The notes under the pieces are model-generated. The model saw nothing but the letters and a program-made list of their open reading frames with translations, was not told the DNA's origin and did not search any database. A stretch of DNA of 64,000 nt from Arthrobacter sp. PAMC25284 (lineage in GTDB: Bacteria; Actinomycetota; Actinomycetes; Actinomycetales; Micrococcaceae): the NCBI RefSeq assembly GCF_019443425.1, contig NZ_CP080382.1, positions 2,976,001 to 3,040,000 on the forward strand, in the 5' to 3' direction. The translations under genes were made by a program, and so were the position numbers. This document shows, in pieces, positions 25,980 to 34,564 of this stretch; the stretch's first letter is position 1, and the number at the start of each line of letters is the position of its first letter.

Positions 25980-26020
25980 AGGGTAGTAAGAACCGTCAGA
26001 AAACAGTGTTACCCCTACCC
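25980..26020 (+). promoter_or_regulatory. C1 box upstream of tkt
   Basis: AGGGTAG (25980-25986), 28 bp, then CTACCC (26015-26020) inside GTTACCCCTACCC, with ATGGAT 15 bp further and the start codon 84 bp from the box. The left inverted half is degenerate. It is also in the divergent promoter region of the LuxR gene. Confidence 0.65.
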
Positions 26021-26103
26021 ATTTGTTTCGAGACGATGGATATCAACCACAAATCATCCATTCGGCCGCTACCGGCCGATGACCGAATCGAAGGGGACAA
26101 ATC

Positions 26104-28269
26104 GTGAATCCGACAGCAACTGCGATGTCTACCGCACACAGCACCACAGGTACTGAAGCAGCAACTCTCACCTGGACGGCCGTTGACCAGCGCGCCGTGG
26201 ACACGAGCCGCGTTTTGGCCGCTGACGCCGTCGAGAAGGTCGGCAACGGCCACCCCGGCACGGCCATGAGTCTTGCACCGGCCGCCTACCTTCTCTTCCA
26301 GAAGCTCATGCGTCACGACCCGAAGAACCCGGACTGGCTGGGACGTGACCGTTTCATCCTGTCACCCGGTCACTCCTCGCTGACCCTTTACATCCAGTTG
26401 TTCCTCTCCGGCTATGGCCTGGAACTGAAGGACCTGCAGGCCCTGCGCACCTGGGATTCCCTGACCCCGGGCCACCCGGAATACAAGCACACCGCCGGTG
26501 TGGAAATCACCACTGGCCCGCTGGGTCAGGGTCTGGCCTCCTCGGTGGGCTTCGCCTACTCGCAGCGCCGGATGCGCGGCCTGTTCGACGCCGATGCTCC
26601 GGCCGGCGAGAGCCCGTTCGACCACACCATCTGGGTCATTGCCTCCGACGGCGACATCCAGGAAGGCGTGACCTCCGAGGCTTCATCCCTGGCCGGGCAC
26701 CAGGAACTGGGTAACCTCGTTGTTATCTACGATGAGAACCACATCTCCATCGAAGACGACACGGACATCGCCTTCACCGAAGACGTTCTCAAGCGCTACG
26801 AGTCTTACGGCTGGCACACCCAGCGCGTGGATTGGACCGAAACGGGCGAATACGTCGAAGACGTCCAGGAGCTCTATTCCGCGCTCCTGGCTGCGAAGGC
26901 CGAGACCTCCAAGCCCTCCATCATCTCGCTGCGCACCATCATCGGTTACCCGGCGCCCAAGAAGCAGAACACCGGCAAGATCCACGGTTCGGCCCTGGGT
27001 GCTGAGGAAGTTGCCGGCCTCAAGCAGGTCCTGGGCTTCGATCCGGCCAAGTCCTTTGAAGTTGACCAGGACGTCCTGGCCCACGCCCGCTCCGTCGTGG
27101 ACCGCGGTGCCGCTGCCCACCAGGAATGGGAAGAGTCCTTCAACGCCTGGCAGGCAGCCAACCCCGAAAATGCGGCCTTGTTGGAGCGCATCGAGTCCAA
27201 GAAGCTTCCGGTCGAACTTGACGCCGTCCTGCCGGTCTTCGAAGCCGGCAAGGACGTCTCCACCCGCGCCGCGTCCGGCAAGGTTTTGAGCGCCATCGGC
27301 CCGGTAATGCCCGAACTCTGGGGCGGTTCGGCCGACCTCGCCGAGTCCAACAACACCACCATCGAAGGCTCGCCGTCGTTCATCCCGGCCTCCCGCTCCA
27401 CGGAATCGTGGAAGGGAAACCCGTACGGCCGGGTGCTGCACTTCGGCATCCGAGAGCACGCCGCCGCGTCGATCGTGAACGGCATCGTCCTGCACGGACC
27501 CACCCGCGCGTTCTCCGGCACGTTCCTGATCTTCAGTGACTACCAGCGCCCGGCCATCCGGCTCGGCGCCCTCATGGGAGTCCCGTCCATCTATGTGTGG
27601 TCCCACGACTCCATCGGCCTGGGCGAAGACGGACCCACCCACCAGCCGGTCGAACAGCTCTCCACCCTGCGTGCAGTTCCGGGCCTGGACGTCGTTCGTC
27701 CAGGCGACGCCAACGAAGTGGGGGTCGCCTGGAAGACCGTGCTGGAGAACCACGAGAACCCGGCAGGCCTGATCCTGACCCGTCAGAACATCCCGACCTA
27801 TGCCCGCGGCACCGGCGCAGCCGCGGGTGACACCTTCGGTTCCTCCGCCGGGGTGGCCAAGGGCGGCTACGTGCTGGCCGAGGCATCCAAGGACGGCGCA
27901 ACCGTCCCGGCTCAGGTGCTGCTGATCGCCACCGGCTCCGAGGTCCAGCTGGCCGTCCAGGCCCGCGAAGCCCTCCAGGCCGAAGGCATCGCAACCCGCG
28001 TCATCTCCATGCCGTGCGTCGAGTGGTTCAACAAACAGGACGCCGCCTACCGCGAGTCCGTTCTTCCCGTCGCCGTCAAGGCCCGCGTCTCCGTCGAGGC
28101 CGGCCTGGCCCTGGGCTGGAAGGAATTCGTCGGCGACGCCGGCCGTTCCATCAGCCTTGAGCACTTTGGCGCCTCAGCAGACTACAAGCGTCTGTTCCAG
28201 GAGTTCGGCATCACGGCAGAAGCGGTCGCTGCCGCCGCCAAGGACTCCTTCGCCGCCGCAGGAAACTAA
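26104..28269 (+). CDS. tkt: Transketolase
   Basis: A 721-residue ThDP enzyme for the C2 transfers that rebuild pentose phosphates. Motifs are [58 protein letters not shown] and [11 protein letters not shown]. The start is a GTG behind GAAGGGGACAAATC; ATG 26125 is an alternative. The leader and about the first 45 coding bases resemble those of hxlB, so the promoter and 5' end appear to be a duplicated copy of the hxlB leader fused to tkt. It heads the run tkt, tal, rpe, rpiB. Confidence 0.95.
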   Translation: MNPTATAMSTAHSTTGTEAATLTWTAVDQRAVDTSRVLAADAVEKVGNGHPGTAMSLAPAAYLLFQKLMRHDPKNPDWLGRDRFILSPGHSSLTLYIQLFLSGYGLELKDLQALRTWDSLTPGHPEYKHTAGVEITTGPLGQGLASSVGFAYSQRRMRGLFDADAPAGESPFDHTIWVIASDGDIQEGVTSEASSLAGHQELGNLVVIYDENHISIEDDTDIAFTEDVLKRYESYGWHTQRVDWTETGEYVEDVQELYSALLAAKAETSKPSIISLRTIIGYPAPKKQNTGKIHGSALGAEEVAGLKQVLGFDPAKSFEVDQDVLAHARSVVDRGAAAHQEWEESFNAWQAANPENAALLERIESKKLPVELDAVLPVFEAGKDVSTRAASGKVLSAIGPVMPELWGGSADLAESNNTTIEGSPSFIPASRSTESWKGNPYGRVLHFGIREHAAASIVNGIVLHGPTRAFSGTFLIFSDYQRPAIRLGALMGVPSIYVWSHDSIGLGEDGPTHQPVEQLSTLRAVPGLDVVRPGDANEVGVAWKTVLENHENPAGLILTRQNIPTYARGTGAAAGDTFGSSAGVAKGGYVLAEASKDGATVPAQVLLIATGSEVQLAVQAREALQAEGIATRVISMPCVEWFNKQDAAYRESVLPVAVKARVSVEAGLALGWKEFVGDAGRSISLEHFGASADYKRLFQEFGITAEAVAAAAKDSFAAAGN

Positions 28270-28379
28270 CCCGCGCAACAGCTTGCGGCCGGCGCCGCGG
28301 CACCGCCCCACCCGGGGCTCCCGAGGCGCCGCCGCAAGCTGTCAGCCGTCCATCATTTTCGAAGGAAGAAGCAGAAACC

Positions 28380-29501
28380 ATGACCAACGCAACACCCACC
28401 GCCCAGCTTTCCGCCGCCGGTGTGTCCATCTGGTTGGACGACCTCTCCCGCGAACGGCTCTCCAGCGGCAGCCTCCAGAAGCTCATCGACGAAAAGAACG
28501 TCGTTGGCGTGACCACCAATCCGTCCATCTTCCAGGCCGCGATTACCTCCGGCACGGACTATGACGCAAAGATCGCAGCGCAGGCCGCGGCCGGTGCCAG
28601 CGTCGAAGAGACGATTTTCGAGATCACCACCGCCGACGTCGCTGACGCCTGCGACCTCTTCGCTCCGGTCGCCGCCGCCACCAAGGGCGTCGACGGCCGT
28701 GTCTCCATCGAGGTCGACCCCCGCCTGGCGTGGGACACCGAAGGCACAATTGCTGAGGCCAAACACCTCTACAAGAAGGTCGACAAGGACAACGTCCTTA
28801 TTAAGATCCCGGCCACGCTCGAAGGCCTCCCGGCCATCACTGCAACCCTGGGCGAAGGCATCAGCGTCAACGTCACCCTGATCTTCTCCTTGAAGCGCTA
28901 CCGGGCAGTCATCAACGCATTCCAGTCCGGCCTGGAACTGGCCAAGGAAAACGGCCACGATCTCTCCACGATCCACTCGGTGGCATCGTTCTTCGTCTCC
29001 CGGGTGGACTCCGAGATCGACAAGCGCCTCGATGCCCTCGGTACCGAGGAAGCCAAGGCACTCAAGGGCAAGGCAGGCGTTGCCAATGCCCGCCTCGCCT
29101 ACCAGGTCTACGAAGATCTTTTCTCCACCGGGCGCTGGGCAGTCCTGGCGGAAGCCGGCGCACTCCCGCAGCGTCCCCTGTGGGCCTCCACCGGCGTCAA
29201 GGATCCGGCTTACCCCGACACCCTGTACGTCACCGGACTGGTTGCTGCCGACGTCGTGAACACCATGCCCGAAAAGACCCTCGACGCCACCTTCGACCAC
29301 GGAGTAGTCACCGGTGACAGCATCACCGGCACCTACAAGGAAGCAAAGAGCGTACTCACCGCCCTCGAAGGCCTCGGCGTCTCCTACAACGAGGTAGTCG
29401 CCCTGCTGGAATCCGAAGGCCTGGACAAGTTCGTGGCCAGCTGGAAGGAACTCCTGGCCGACGTCGAAGGCGCCCTCGCCACCGCACGGACGGCCTCCTA
29501 A
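28380..29501 (+). CDS. tal: Transaldolase
   Basis: A 373-residue TalB-type transaldolase that moves dihydroxyacetone units between sugar phosphates; it supplies the transaldolase variant of the RuMP rearrangement. The Schiff-base Lys is in [12 protein letters not shown], and the N-terminus has [13 protein letters not shown] and VTTNPSIFQ. Ribosome site GAAGGAAG. It lies 110 bp after tkt and is followed by a hairpin. Confidence 0.95.
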   Translation: MTNATPTAQLSAAGVSIWLDDLSRERLSSGSLQKLIDEKNVVGVTTNPSIFQAAITSGTDYDAKIAAQAAAGASVEETIFEITTADVADACDLFAPVAAATKGVDGRVSIEVDPRLAWDTEGTIAEAKHLYKKVDKDNVLIKIPATLEGLPAITATLGEGISVNVTLIFSLKRYRAVINAFQSGLELAKENGHDLSTIHSVASFFVSRVDSEIDKRLDALGTEEAKALKGKAGVANARLAYQVYEDLFSTGRWAVLAEAGALPQRPLWASTGVKDPAYPDTLYVTGLVAADVVNTMPEKTLDATFDHGVVTGDSITGTYKEAKSVLTALEGLGVSYNEVVALLESEGLDKFVASWKELLADVEGALATARTAS

Positions 29502-29521
29502 CCCACCAAGCACTCTCGGTT

Positions 29522-29548
29522 GCGTGGAGACCCACCGGGTCTCCACGC
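29522..29548. terminator. Hairpin between tal and rpe
   Basis: A perfect 12-bp inverted repeat (arm GCGTGGAGACCC) with a 3-base loop, lying 20 bp after the tal stop. It may reduce transcription into rpe. Confidence 0.6.
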
Positions 29549-29595
29549 CCCGGTGCTGATCCGAAAGCTCTGACCGCCACCGAAAGGCAGACATC

Positions 29596-30273
29596 ATGTC
29601 CGTTTCACCCCTGCAGTGCTGCATCAACCCCAGCATCCTCTCGGCCGACTTCGTCAATCTCGAGGCAGAGCTGGCCCGCATCAGCAACGCCGATGCCGTG
29701 CACGTGGATGTCATGGACAACCACTTCGTGCCGAACCTGACCATCGGCCTGCCCGTCGTGGAACGGCTGCAAAAGGTCAGCCCCGTGCCATTGGACGCCC
29801 ACCTGATGATTTCCAACGTGGACCGCTGGGCGCCGCAGTTCGCCGACGCCGGCCTGTCCTCGGTGACATTCCACGTCGAGGCCTCCGACGCCCCGATCAA
29901 ACTCGCCCGCGAACTTCGCGCGCGCGGGGCCAAAGCGGGCATGGCACTGCGCCCGGCCACCCCGGTCGAACCGTACCTGGACATGCTCCCCGAACTGGAC
30001 ATGCTGTTGATCATGACGGTGGAGCCAGGCTTTGGCGGCCAGGCCTTCCTGGACGTCATGTTGCCCAAGATCCGCCGTGCCCGCGCGGCAATCGACGGTT
30101 CGGGCGTGAACGTGGCCATCCAGGTCGACGGCGGCATCACGGAGGAAACCATCACCCGGGCCGCGGAGGCCGGCGCCAACGTCTTCGTGGCCGGTTCAGC
30201 CGTGTACGGCAGGCCCTCGCCTGCGGACGCCATCGAGTCACTGCGCGCGAACGGCCAGCTCGCCTTCGGCTAA
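29596..30273 (+). CDS. rpe: Ribulose-phosphate 3-epimerase
   Basis: A 225-residue TIM-barrel enzyme interconverting ribulose and xylulose 5-phosphate. Motifs are [31 protein letters not shown] and [12 protein letters not shown], and the barrel closes with [11 protein letters not shown]. Ribosome site GAAAGGCAG. It is the third gene of the pentose phosphate run. In RuMP metabolism it balances the acceptor pool. Confidence 0.95.
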   Translation: MSVSPLQCCINPSILSADFVNLEAELARISNADAVHVDVMDNHFVPNLTIGLPVVERLQKVSPVPLDAHLMISNVDRWAPQFADAGLSSVTFHVEASDAPIKLARELRARGAKAGMALRPATPVEPYLDMLPELDMLLIMTVEPGFGGQAFLDVMLPKIRRARAAIDGSGVNVAIQVDGGITEETITRAAEAGANVFVAGSAVYGRPSPADAIESLRANGQLAFG

Positions 30274-30408
30274 GCCGTGATCCACCGATGCAGTGTGGAG
30301 TTCACTCCCGTGAATGCGGCAACTTTTCACCTGACCAGCGTTTTTTAACTGACCGGCGACGGCAACTTTGATCGACCGTCGCATCCCACCAAGCCTGAAG
30401 GATCACTC

Positions 30409-30882
30409 ATGCGCGTTCACATCGCAACCGACCACGCCGGCATGGAGCTCAGCTCCCACCTCATCACCGCGCTGTCAGCCAACGGCTACGAGATGGTGGA
30501 CCACGGGCCTGCGGCCTACGACGCCGAGGACGACTACCCCGCGTTCTGCATCAAAGCCGCGACCGCCGTCGCGGCCGACCGCGCCGCGGGCGTGGACGCA
30601 CTCGGGATAGTGCTGGGCGGCTCCGGAAATGGCGAGCAGATCGCCGCGAACAAGGTCAAGGGCGTGCGCGCTGCCCTGGCGTGGAACCTCGACACGGCCA
30701 AGCTGGCCCGCGAACACAACGACGCCAACGTCGTGGCAGTGGGCGGGCGCCAGCACACCGTTGAGGAGGCCACCGAACTGATCGAGGCATTCCTGGCGGA
30801 ACCATTTAGCAATGCCGAGCGCCACGTGCGCCGCATCGGAAAGATCGGCACCTACGAGACCACCGGCGAGGTCTCCGAGTAG
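30409..30882 (+). CDS. rpiB: Ribose-5-phosphate isomerase B
   Basis: A 157-residue RpiB converting ribose 5-phosphate to ribulose 5-phosphate, the formaldehyde acceptor. The N-terminus MRVHIATDHAGMEL carries the substrate loop. GGSGNGEQIAANKVKGVRAAL shows the actinobacterial subtype with Glu replacing the catalytic Cys. HNDANVVAVGGRQ is conserved. It is the last gene of the regeneration block. The sequence downstream is decayed. Confidence 0.95.
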   Translation: MRVHIATDHAGMELSSHLITALSANGYEMVDHGPAAYDAEDDYPAFCIKAATAVAADRAAGVDALGIVLGGSGNGEQIAANKVKGVRAALAWNLDTAKLAREHNDANVVAVGGRQHTVEEATELIEAFLAEPFSNAERHVRRIGKIGTYETTGEVSE

Positions 30883-31105
30883 CTCGGCGCTTCACCACGA
30901 GGTTCGGCCCGGGTTTCGCCAAAAGGGGAGTGGGTTTCGGAGAGCCTGGCAGAATCGCATTGCGGCAAGGCCGGGAAAGCTCGCCGCCAAGATGATGCCA
31001 CGGGCCGCGGAAACAAGGCCGCAGCGCACTGGAGAACTCGGCAGCGGCCTGGCAGAGCATGAACGAAACCGTGACAGAAATTCGCGCACCTGGACCGCGA
31101 CAATC

Positions 31106-31497
31106 ATGGGCTACGCACGAGACCTGGCTCTCAACCTGTGCTTCCGCGGGCTCCCGGAGGATGAGATCGCGGGATCCTGGACGAGATCCGGGCCCACGAG
31201 AGCGCCACCGGGACGCCAGCGGTAGATGAGTTCGGAACTGCCCAGGACTACGCCAAGCAGTCTGCCAGGCAAAAAATACGCTCACCGGGCTCCGTCGTGG
31301 TGATGATCGCAGTGGTGCTGGCAATCAACTTCGTGGCCGTGTCCATGCTGCTGCTGCCGTTCCGAGGGGTCGTTGTCCGTGACATCGTTGGCCCCATAAG
31401 GCTGTGGCACGCGCTGGGGCTGAGTCTTGCCGGTACGTTCGCCGGCTGCCTGACCGGTTACTTTCGCCCGCTCCCGCACTCTAGGGTCGCCCGCTGA
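31106..31497 (+). pseudogene. Small two-helix membrane protein (HAAS-like), frameshifted
   Basis: The N-terminal part YARDLALNLCFRGLPEDEIA resembles the HAAS-type domain often paired with PadR regulators. After about 31168 the frame shifts, and the continuation ILDEIRAHESATGTPAVDEFG then VVVMIAVVLAINFVAVSMLLLPF and a second hydrophobic segment ends at 31497. One missing base near GCGGGATCC explains the break. No regulator gene is seen upstream in the 220 bp after rpiB. The family assignment is tentative. Confidence 0.5.
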
Positions 31498-31503
31498 GGA
31501 ACC

Positions 31504-31743
31504 TTACTGGGGCTGACCGGCCCGGAAGTCCCGGAGTATGTCTTCTCTGATCCATTTTCTGGTCAGGGCGGTGCCCAGAACGCGGGACCCAGCGAAGGTC
31601 GCCCAGAAAATCCATAGAGGTGCGAGGCCCGCGAAAACCGCTGCCATGACTGCAAGGATCACGGCAGCAGAGACAACGTTATAGATACGTCGCCCAGGAG
31701 TAGCGTTTAGCGCTTCCTGCCTTTCGCTAAAATAATTCAGCAT
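31504..31743 (-). CDS. Small membrane protein of 79 residues
   Basis: It starts MLNYFSERQEALNATPGRRIYN behind GGGGGGCGCA and has two hydrophobic stretches (VVSAAVILAVMAAVFAGL and APLWIFWATFAGS) before a basic tail with RKWIREDILRDFRAG. It is on the same strand as the DUF5134 gene, 215 bp downstream of it. I recognise no family. Confidence 0.5.
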   Translation of the reverse strand: MLNYFSERQEALNATPGRRIYNVVSAAVILAVMAAVFAGLAPLWIFWATFAGSRVLGTALTRKWIREDILRDFRAGQPQ

Positions 31744-31958
31744 TGCGCCCCCCAAGAATCCAGCAGCAACAGGTCAGTCAGCTTAGCCTGAACCGGCCCT
31801 TGTTCAAGGCTGCCGGGCTAGTAGAGTGACGAAGTTGGGCAAGGAACGGGGGTGTCGCCAGTGAACATCAACGACCCGGCAGTTGCGCATTCGTCTGCAT
31901 CGAAAGCTCCCCCGCTGCCGCCGGCCCGTCCGCAGCATCATACGCAGTAGGGCTGGAA

Positions 31959-32636
31959 TCAAGTCTGCAGGCTGGTGGCGGCGAACATCAGCGACATCGT
32001 CAGTGCAGCCCCGGCCTCGTAGGTTCGCTCGAGGATGGCGTGGCGATGCCGGGAGGGCCGGCTCATGCTGGGCGCTTTTCTGAACCGCAGCTTTGCTGCG
32101 ACACGGTCCATCGGCAAGAGCCATGCCAGGACGGCGGCGGCAAAAAGAACGGCCAGGACTTGAGCGGCTGGCTGAATCCACAGCGCGCTGACTTCAGACG
32201 CTGCGGGAGGAGCGACTGTCAGTGCCTGGCCGGTATGGGACGCATGCCCGTTGTGTTGAACAGGCGCGGCCGCACGTCCCTGGAGGACCGCCGAATGAGG
32301 CAGGGCAAGCATAAAGACCATCGCGGCCAGCATGGCGGCGTGGTAGAGGCAAGTGAGTCGTTCGGAACGGACGTGGCATACGAGATTAAATTCATGCCGC
32401 GATACGGCCTGCAAGAGGAACCAAAAGGACGCTGTGCTAAACAACAGCAACTGCGGCAGAAGTGGCAGATCGATGTTGTGCCAGACCATCCCCAGCATCC
32501 CTAAAGCCATGAGCGCATGAACGCCGTAGTTCAACCGGGGTACCCATGAGCTGCCCTGGAGTGCCTTGGTGAGACAAAAAACTGTGCCGGCCGCGAGGAT
32601 CAGGCTGACTGGAAAGCTGAGCAAAGGTGCCAGCAT
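31959..32636 (-). CDS. DUF5134 membrane protein, copy 2
   Basis: 225 residues starting MLAPLLSFPVSLILAAG behind GGAGACTCCC. It shares with copy 1 the pattern HALMALGMLGMVW and LYHAAMLAAMVFML, and has a His-rich loop QHNGHASHTG. The two are otherwise diverged, so they are old paralogues, unlike the nearly identical oxidases. Both DUF5134 genes lie downstream of a copper amine oxidase on the same strand. A copper-related role is inferred. A longer frame upstream (to 32750) lacks a ribosome site. Confidence 0.72.
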   Translation of the reverse strand: MLAPLLSFPVSLILAAGTVFCLTKALQGSSWVPRLNYGVHALMALGMLGMVWHNIDLPLLPQLLLFSTASFWFLLQAVSRHEFNLVCHVRSERLTCLYHAAMLAAMVFMLALPHSAVLQGRAAAPVQHNGHASHTGQALTVAPPAASEVSALWIQPAAQVLAVLFAAAVLAWLLPMDRVAAKLRFRKAPSMSRPSRHRHAILERTYEAGAALTMSLMFAATSLQT

Positions 32637-32712
32637 GGGAGTCTCCTTCGAGTGGCGCGGCCGATGAGGCACCTGGACGGATGTTGCGGGTCGACAAAAC
32701 GGGACGGACAGA

Positions 32713-32753
32713 GGCGTGGCCGGCAGCCAAAATATCTGCCGGCCGGCCACGCC
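32713..32753. terminator. Hairpin between the permease and DUF5134 copy 2
   Basis: The arms GGCGTGGCCGGCAG and CTGCCGGCCGGCCACGCC pair with a 4-base bulge around CCAAAATAT. It lies just after the permease stop. Confidence 0.6.
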
Positions 32754-32759
32754 CGCCGG

Positions 32760-34256
32760 TCAGGCTCTGGAGTCGACGGAGTCCAGGGAGCTGACGGACT
32801 CGAGTTCGTCCTCGGCATCCTCGATAGCGGCGAATTCTTCCTCCGGCGCCTGTGCAACCAGCCGGTGGCGGCTATAGAAGGCAAAGTAGGCGATCATGAC
32901 CGCGTAGGCTGCTGCGGCGTACAGAATCACCGAGGGATCCACGACGAAACCTGCGGTCAGGGCAGCCACGGCGAGGACGAGCGCTGTGGCAGAGGTGAAG
33001 ATTCCTCCGGGCGTGCGGTAAGGACGCTCCAGCTTTGGCTCCCGAACCCTGAGGATGATGTGCGAGAGCATCATCAGAATGTAGGAGAGCGTGGCTCCGA
33101 AGACGGAGACGAGGATCAGCAGGTCGCCGGACCCGACGAGTGTGAGCAGGAAGCCAATGATCCCTGGAACGATCAGAGCCAGGAAGGGCACCTTTCGGCC
33201 GTTTGTCAGGGACAATACCCGCGGGAGGTAGCCTGCCCGGGACAGTGCGAACGTTTGCCTGGAGTAGGCGTAGATCATACAGAAGAAGCTGGACACCAGC
33301 CCTACGAGTCCGATGACGTTGACGAACCAGCTCAAAGCCGGGGCCGCGTCGCCGAGGGCGTCGATGAGCGGGTTGCCGGATTCCTGAAGGGCAGCTGAAC
33401 CGATGGCGCCTGGTCCCAGCACCAGGATCGCTGCGGACAGGACGGTCAGAATAAGCACCGCCCCGATGAGTCCCCTGGGAATATCGCGCACCGGGTTACG
33501 GGCTTCCTCTGCAGCGAGCGGAACTCCTTCAACTGCAAGGAAGAACCACATCGCGTATGGCAGGGCTGCCCAGACTCCCACGATGCCGAACGGCAGGAAG
33601 GCACTGGCGCCCACCGCATCTGTGGGCTCGATGTCGAGGAGGAGGCTGGCATCAAAATACGGGATGATCCCGACGTACCAGGCGGCCAAACCAAATACGG
33701 CAACCACCGCGATGCCGAAAACCAGCTTGAGGACATGCTTGACCCCATAGAGGTGGAGCGTGATGAAGGCCGCGTAGAAGACCAAGTAGACGAGCGGACC
33801 GCTAATGCCCACCAGGGTCTCAAGATAGGCTCCGATAAACGTGACGACTGCTGCCGGGGCGAGGACAAATTCCAGCAAGACAGCGGTGCCCGTAAGGAAT
33901 CCTCCCCAGGGACCCATGGCGCGGCGGGCGAAGCCGTAGCCGCCGCCGGCTGTCGGAATAATGGACGACATTTCCGCGAGGGACAGACACATGGCTGTGT
34001 ACATGGTTCCCATCAATACCAGGGCGATCAGGAGGCCCCCCCAGCCGGCCTGGGCCAGGCCGAAGTTCCAGCCGGCATATTGACCGGCAATGACGTAGCC
34101 GACGCCGAGTCCGACCAGCAGTACTGGACCGGCGCTGCCGCGACGTAGCTGCCGGTTTTTCATATAGTCGTCGCTGACGTTCTGATACTCGACCCCGCCC
34201 TTTACATGCCTGGTCGCATGCTGTGTTGGGGGTGGCAGCTGTTGTTCTTTTGACAT
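32760..34256 (-). CDS. eat: Ethanolamine-type APC permease
   Basis: A 498-residue transporter with about 12 membrane segments that resembles the ethanolamine permease family: LVGLGVGYVIAGQYAGWNFGLAQAGWGG, IIPTAGGGYGFARRAMGPWGGFLTGTAVLLEF and EEARNPVRDIPRG. The ATG follows the GGAGACAACG ribosome site; an upstream ATG at 34286 is less likely. It is directly downstream of amine oxidase copy 2, separated by a hairpin, so it plausibly imports a primary amine (ethanolamine or methylamine) for that oxidase. The acidic C-terminal tail (EEEFAAIEDAEDELE) is unusual. Confidence 0.78.
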   Translation of the reverse strand: MSKEQQLPPPTQHATRHVKGGVEYQNVSDDYMKNRQLRRGSAGPVLLVGLGVGYVIAGQYAGWNFGLAQAGWGGLLIALVLMGTMYTAMCLSLAEMSSIIPTAGGGYGFARRAMGPWGGFLTGTAVLLEFVLAPAAVVTFIGAYLETLVGISGPLVYLVFYAAFITLHLYGVKHVLKLVFGIAVVAVFGLAAWYVGIIPYFDASLLLDIEPTDAVGASAFLPFGIVGVWAALPYAMWFFLAVEGVPLAAEEARNPVRDIPRGLIGAVLILTVLSAAILVLGPGAIGSAALQESGNPLIDALGDAAPALSWFVNVIGLVGLVSSFFCMIYAYSRQTFALSRAGYLPRVLSLTNGRKVPFLALIVPGIIGFLLTLVGSGDLLILVSVFGATLSYILMMLSHIILRVREPKLERPYRTPGGIFTSATALVLAVAALTAGFVVDPSVILYAAAAYAVMIAYFAFYSRHRLVAQAPEEEFAAIEDAEDELESVSSLDSVDSRA

Positions 34257-34501
34257 CGTTGTCTCCTGGGTCAATGGCCCCAACATGGCTTGATTATTCG
34301 GATCACGTGGTCACGTCGTCGTGAGCTAAACGGGACGGAGTTTGTTGCTTGGGCCTGAGGGTGGTGCGAAGTGGGTCCGGCGGGCTGGACATAGTCGGGC
34401 CCGCCCGGAGAGTGGGCCGCCCTCTCTCGATGAGTCAAAGGCGGAAAGCTCGCGGGGATGAGATCCCGGCGAGTGGAGTTAAAGGATGATTCTTGGGATG
34501 A
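34257..34501. other. Intergenic region between permease and amine oxidase copy 2
   Basis: It contains the permease promoter region; CACGTG at about 34304 is the only symmetrical element noticed. No gene is seen. Confidence 0.4.
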
Positions 34502-34550
34502 GGTGACGGGAGCGCCGTGGGCGGATAACCGCTCAGGCGCTCCCGTGACC
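34502..34550. terminator. Terminator after amine oxidase copy 2
   Basis: The arms GGTGACGGGAGCGCC and GGCGCTCCCGTGACC pair with one mismatch, and an inner GCGG/CCGC stem extends it. It begins 15 bp past the oxidase stop and differs from the hairpin behind copy 1. Confidence 0.7.
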
Positions 34551-34564
34551 CTAACTAAGGACTG

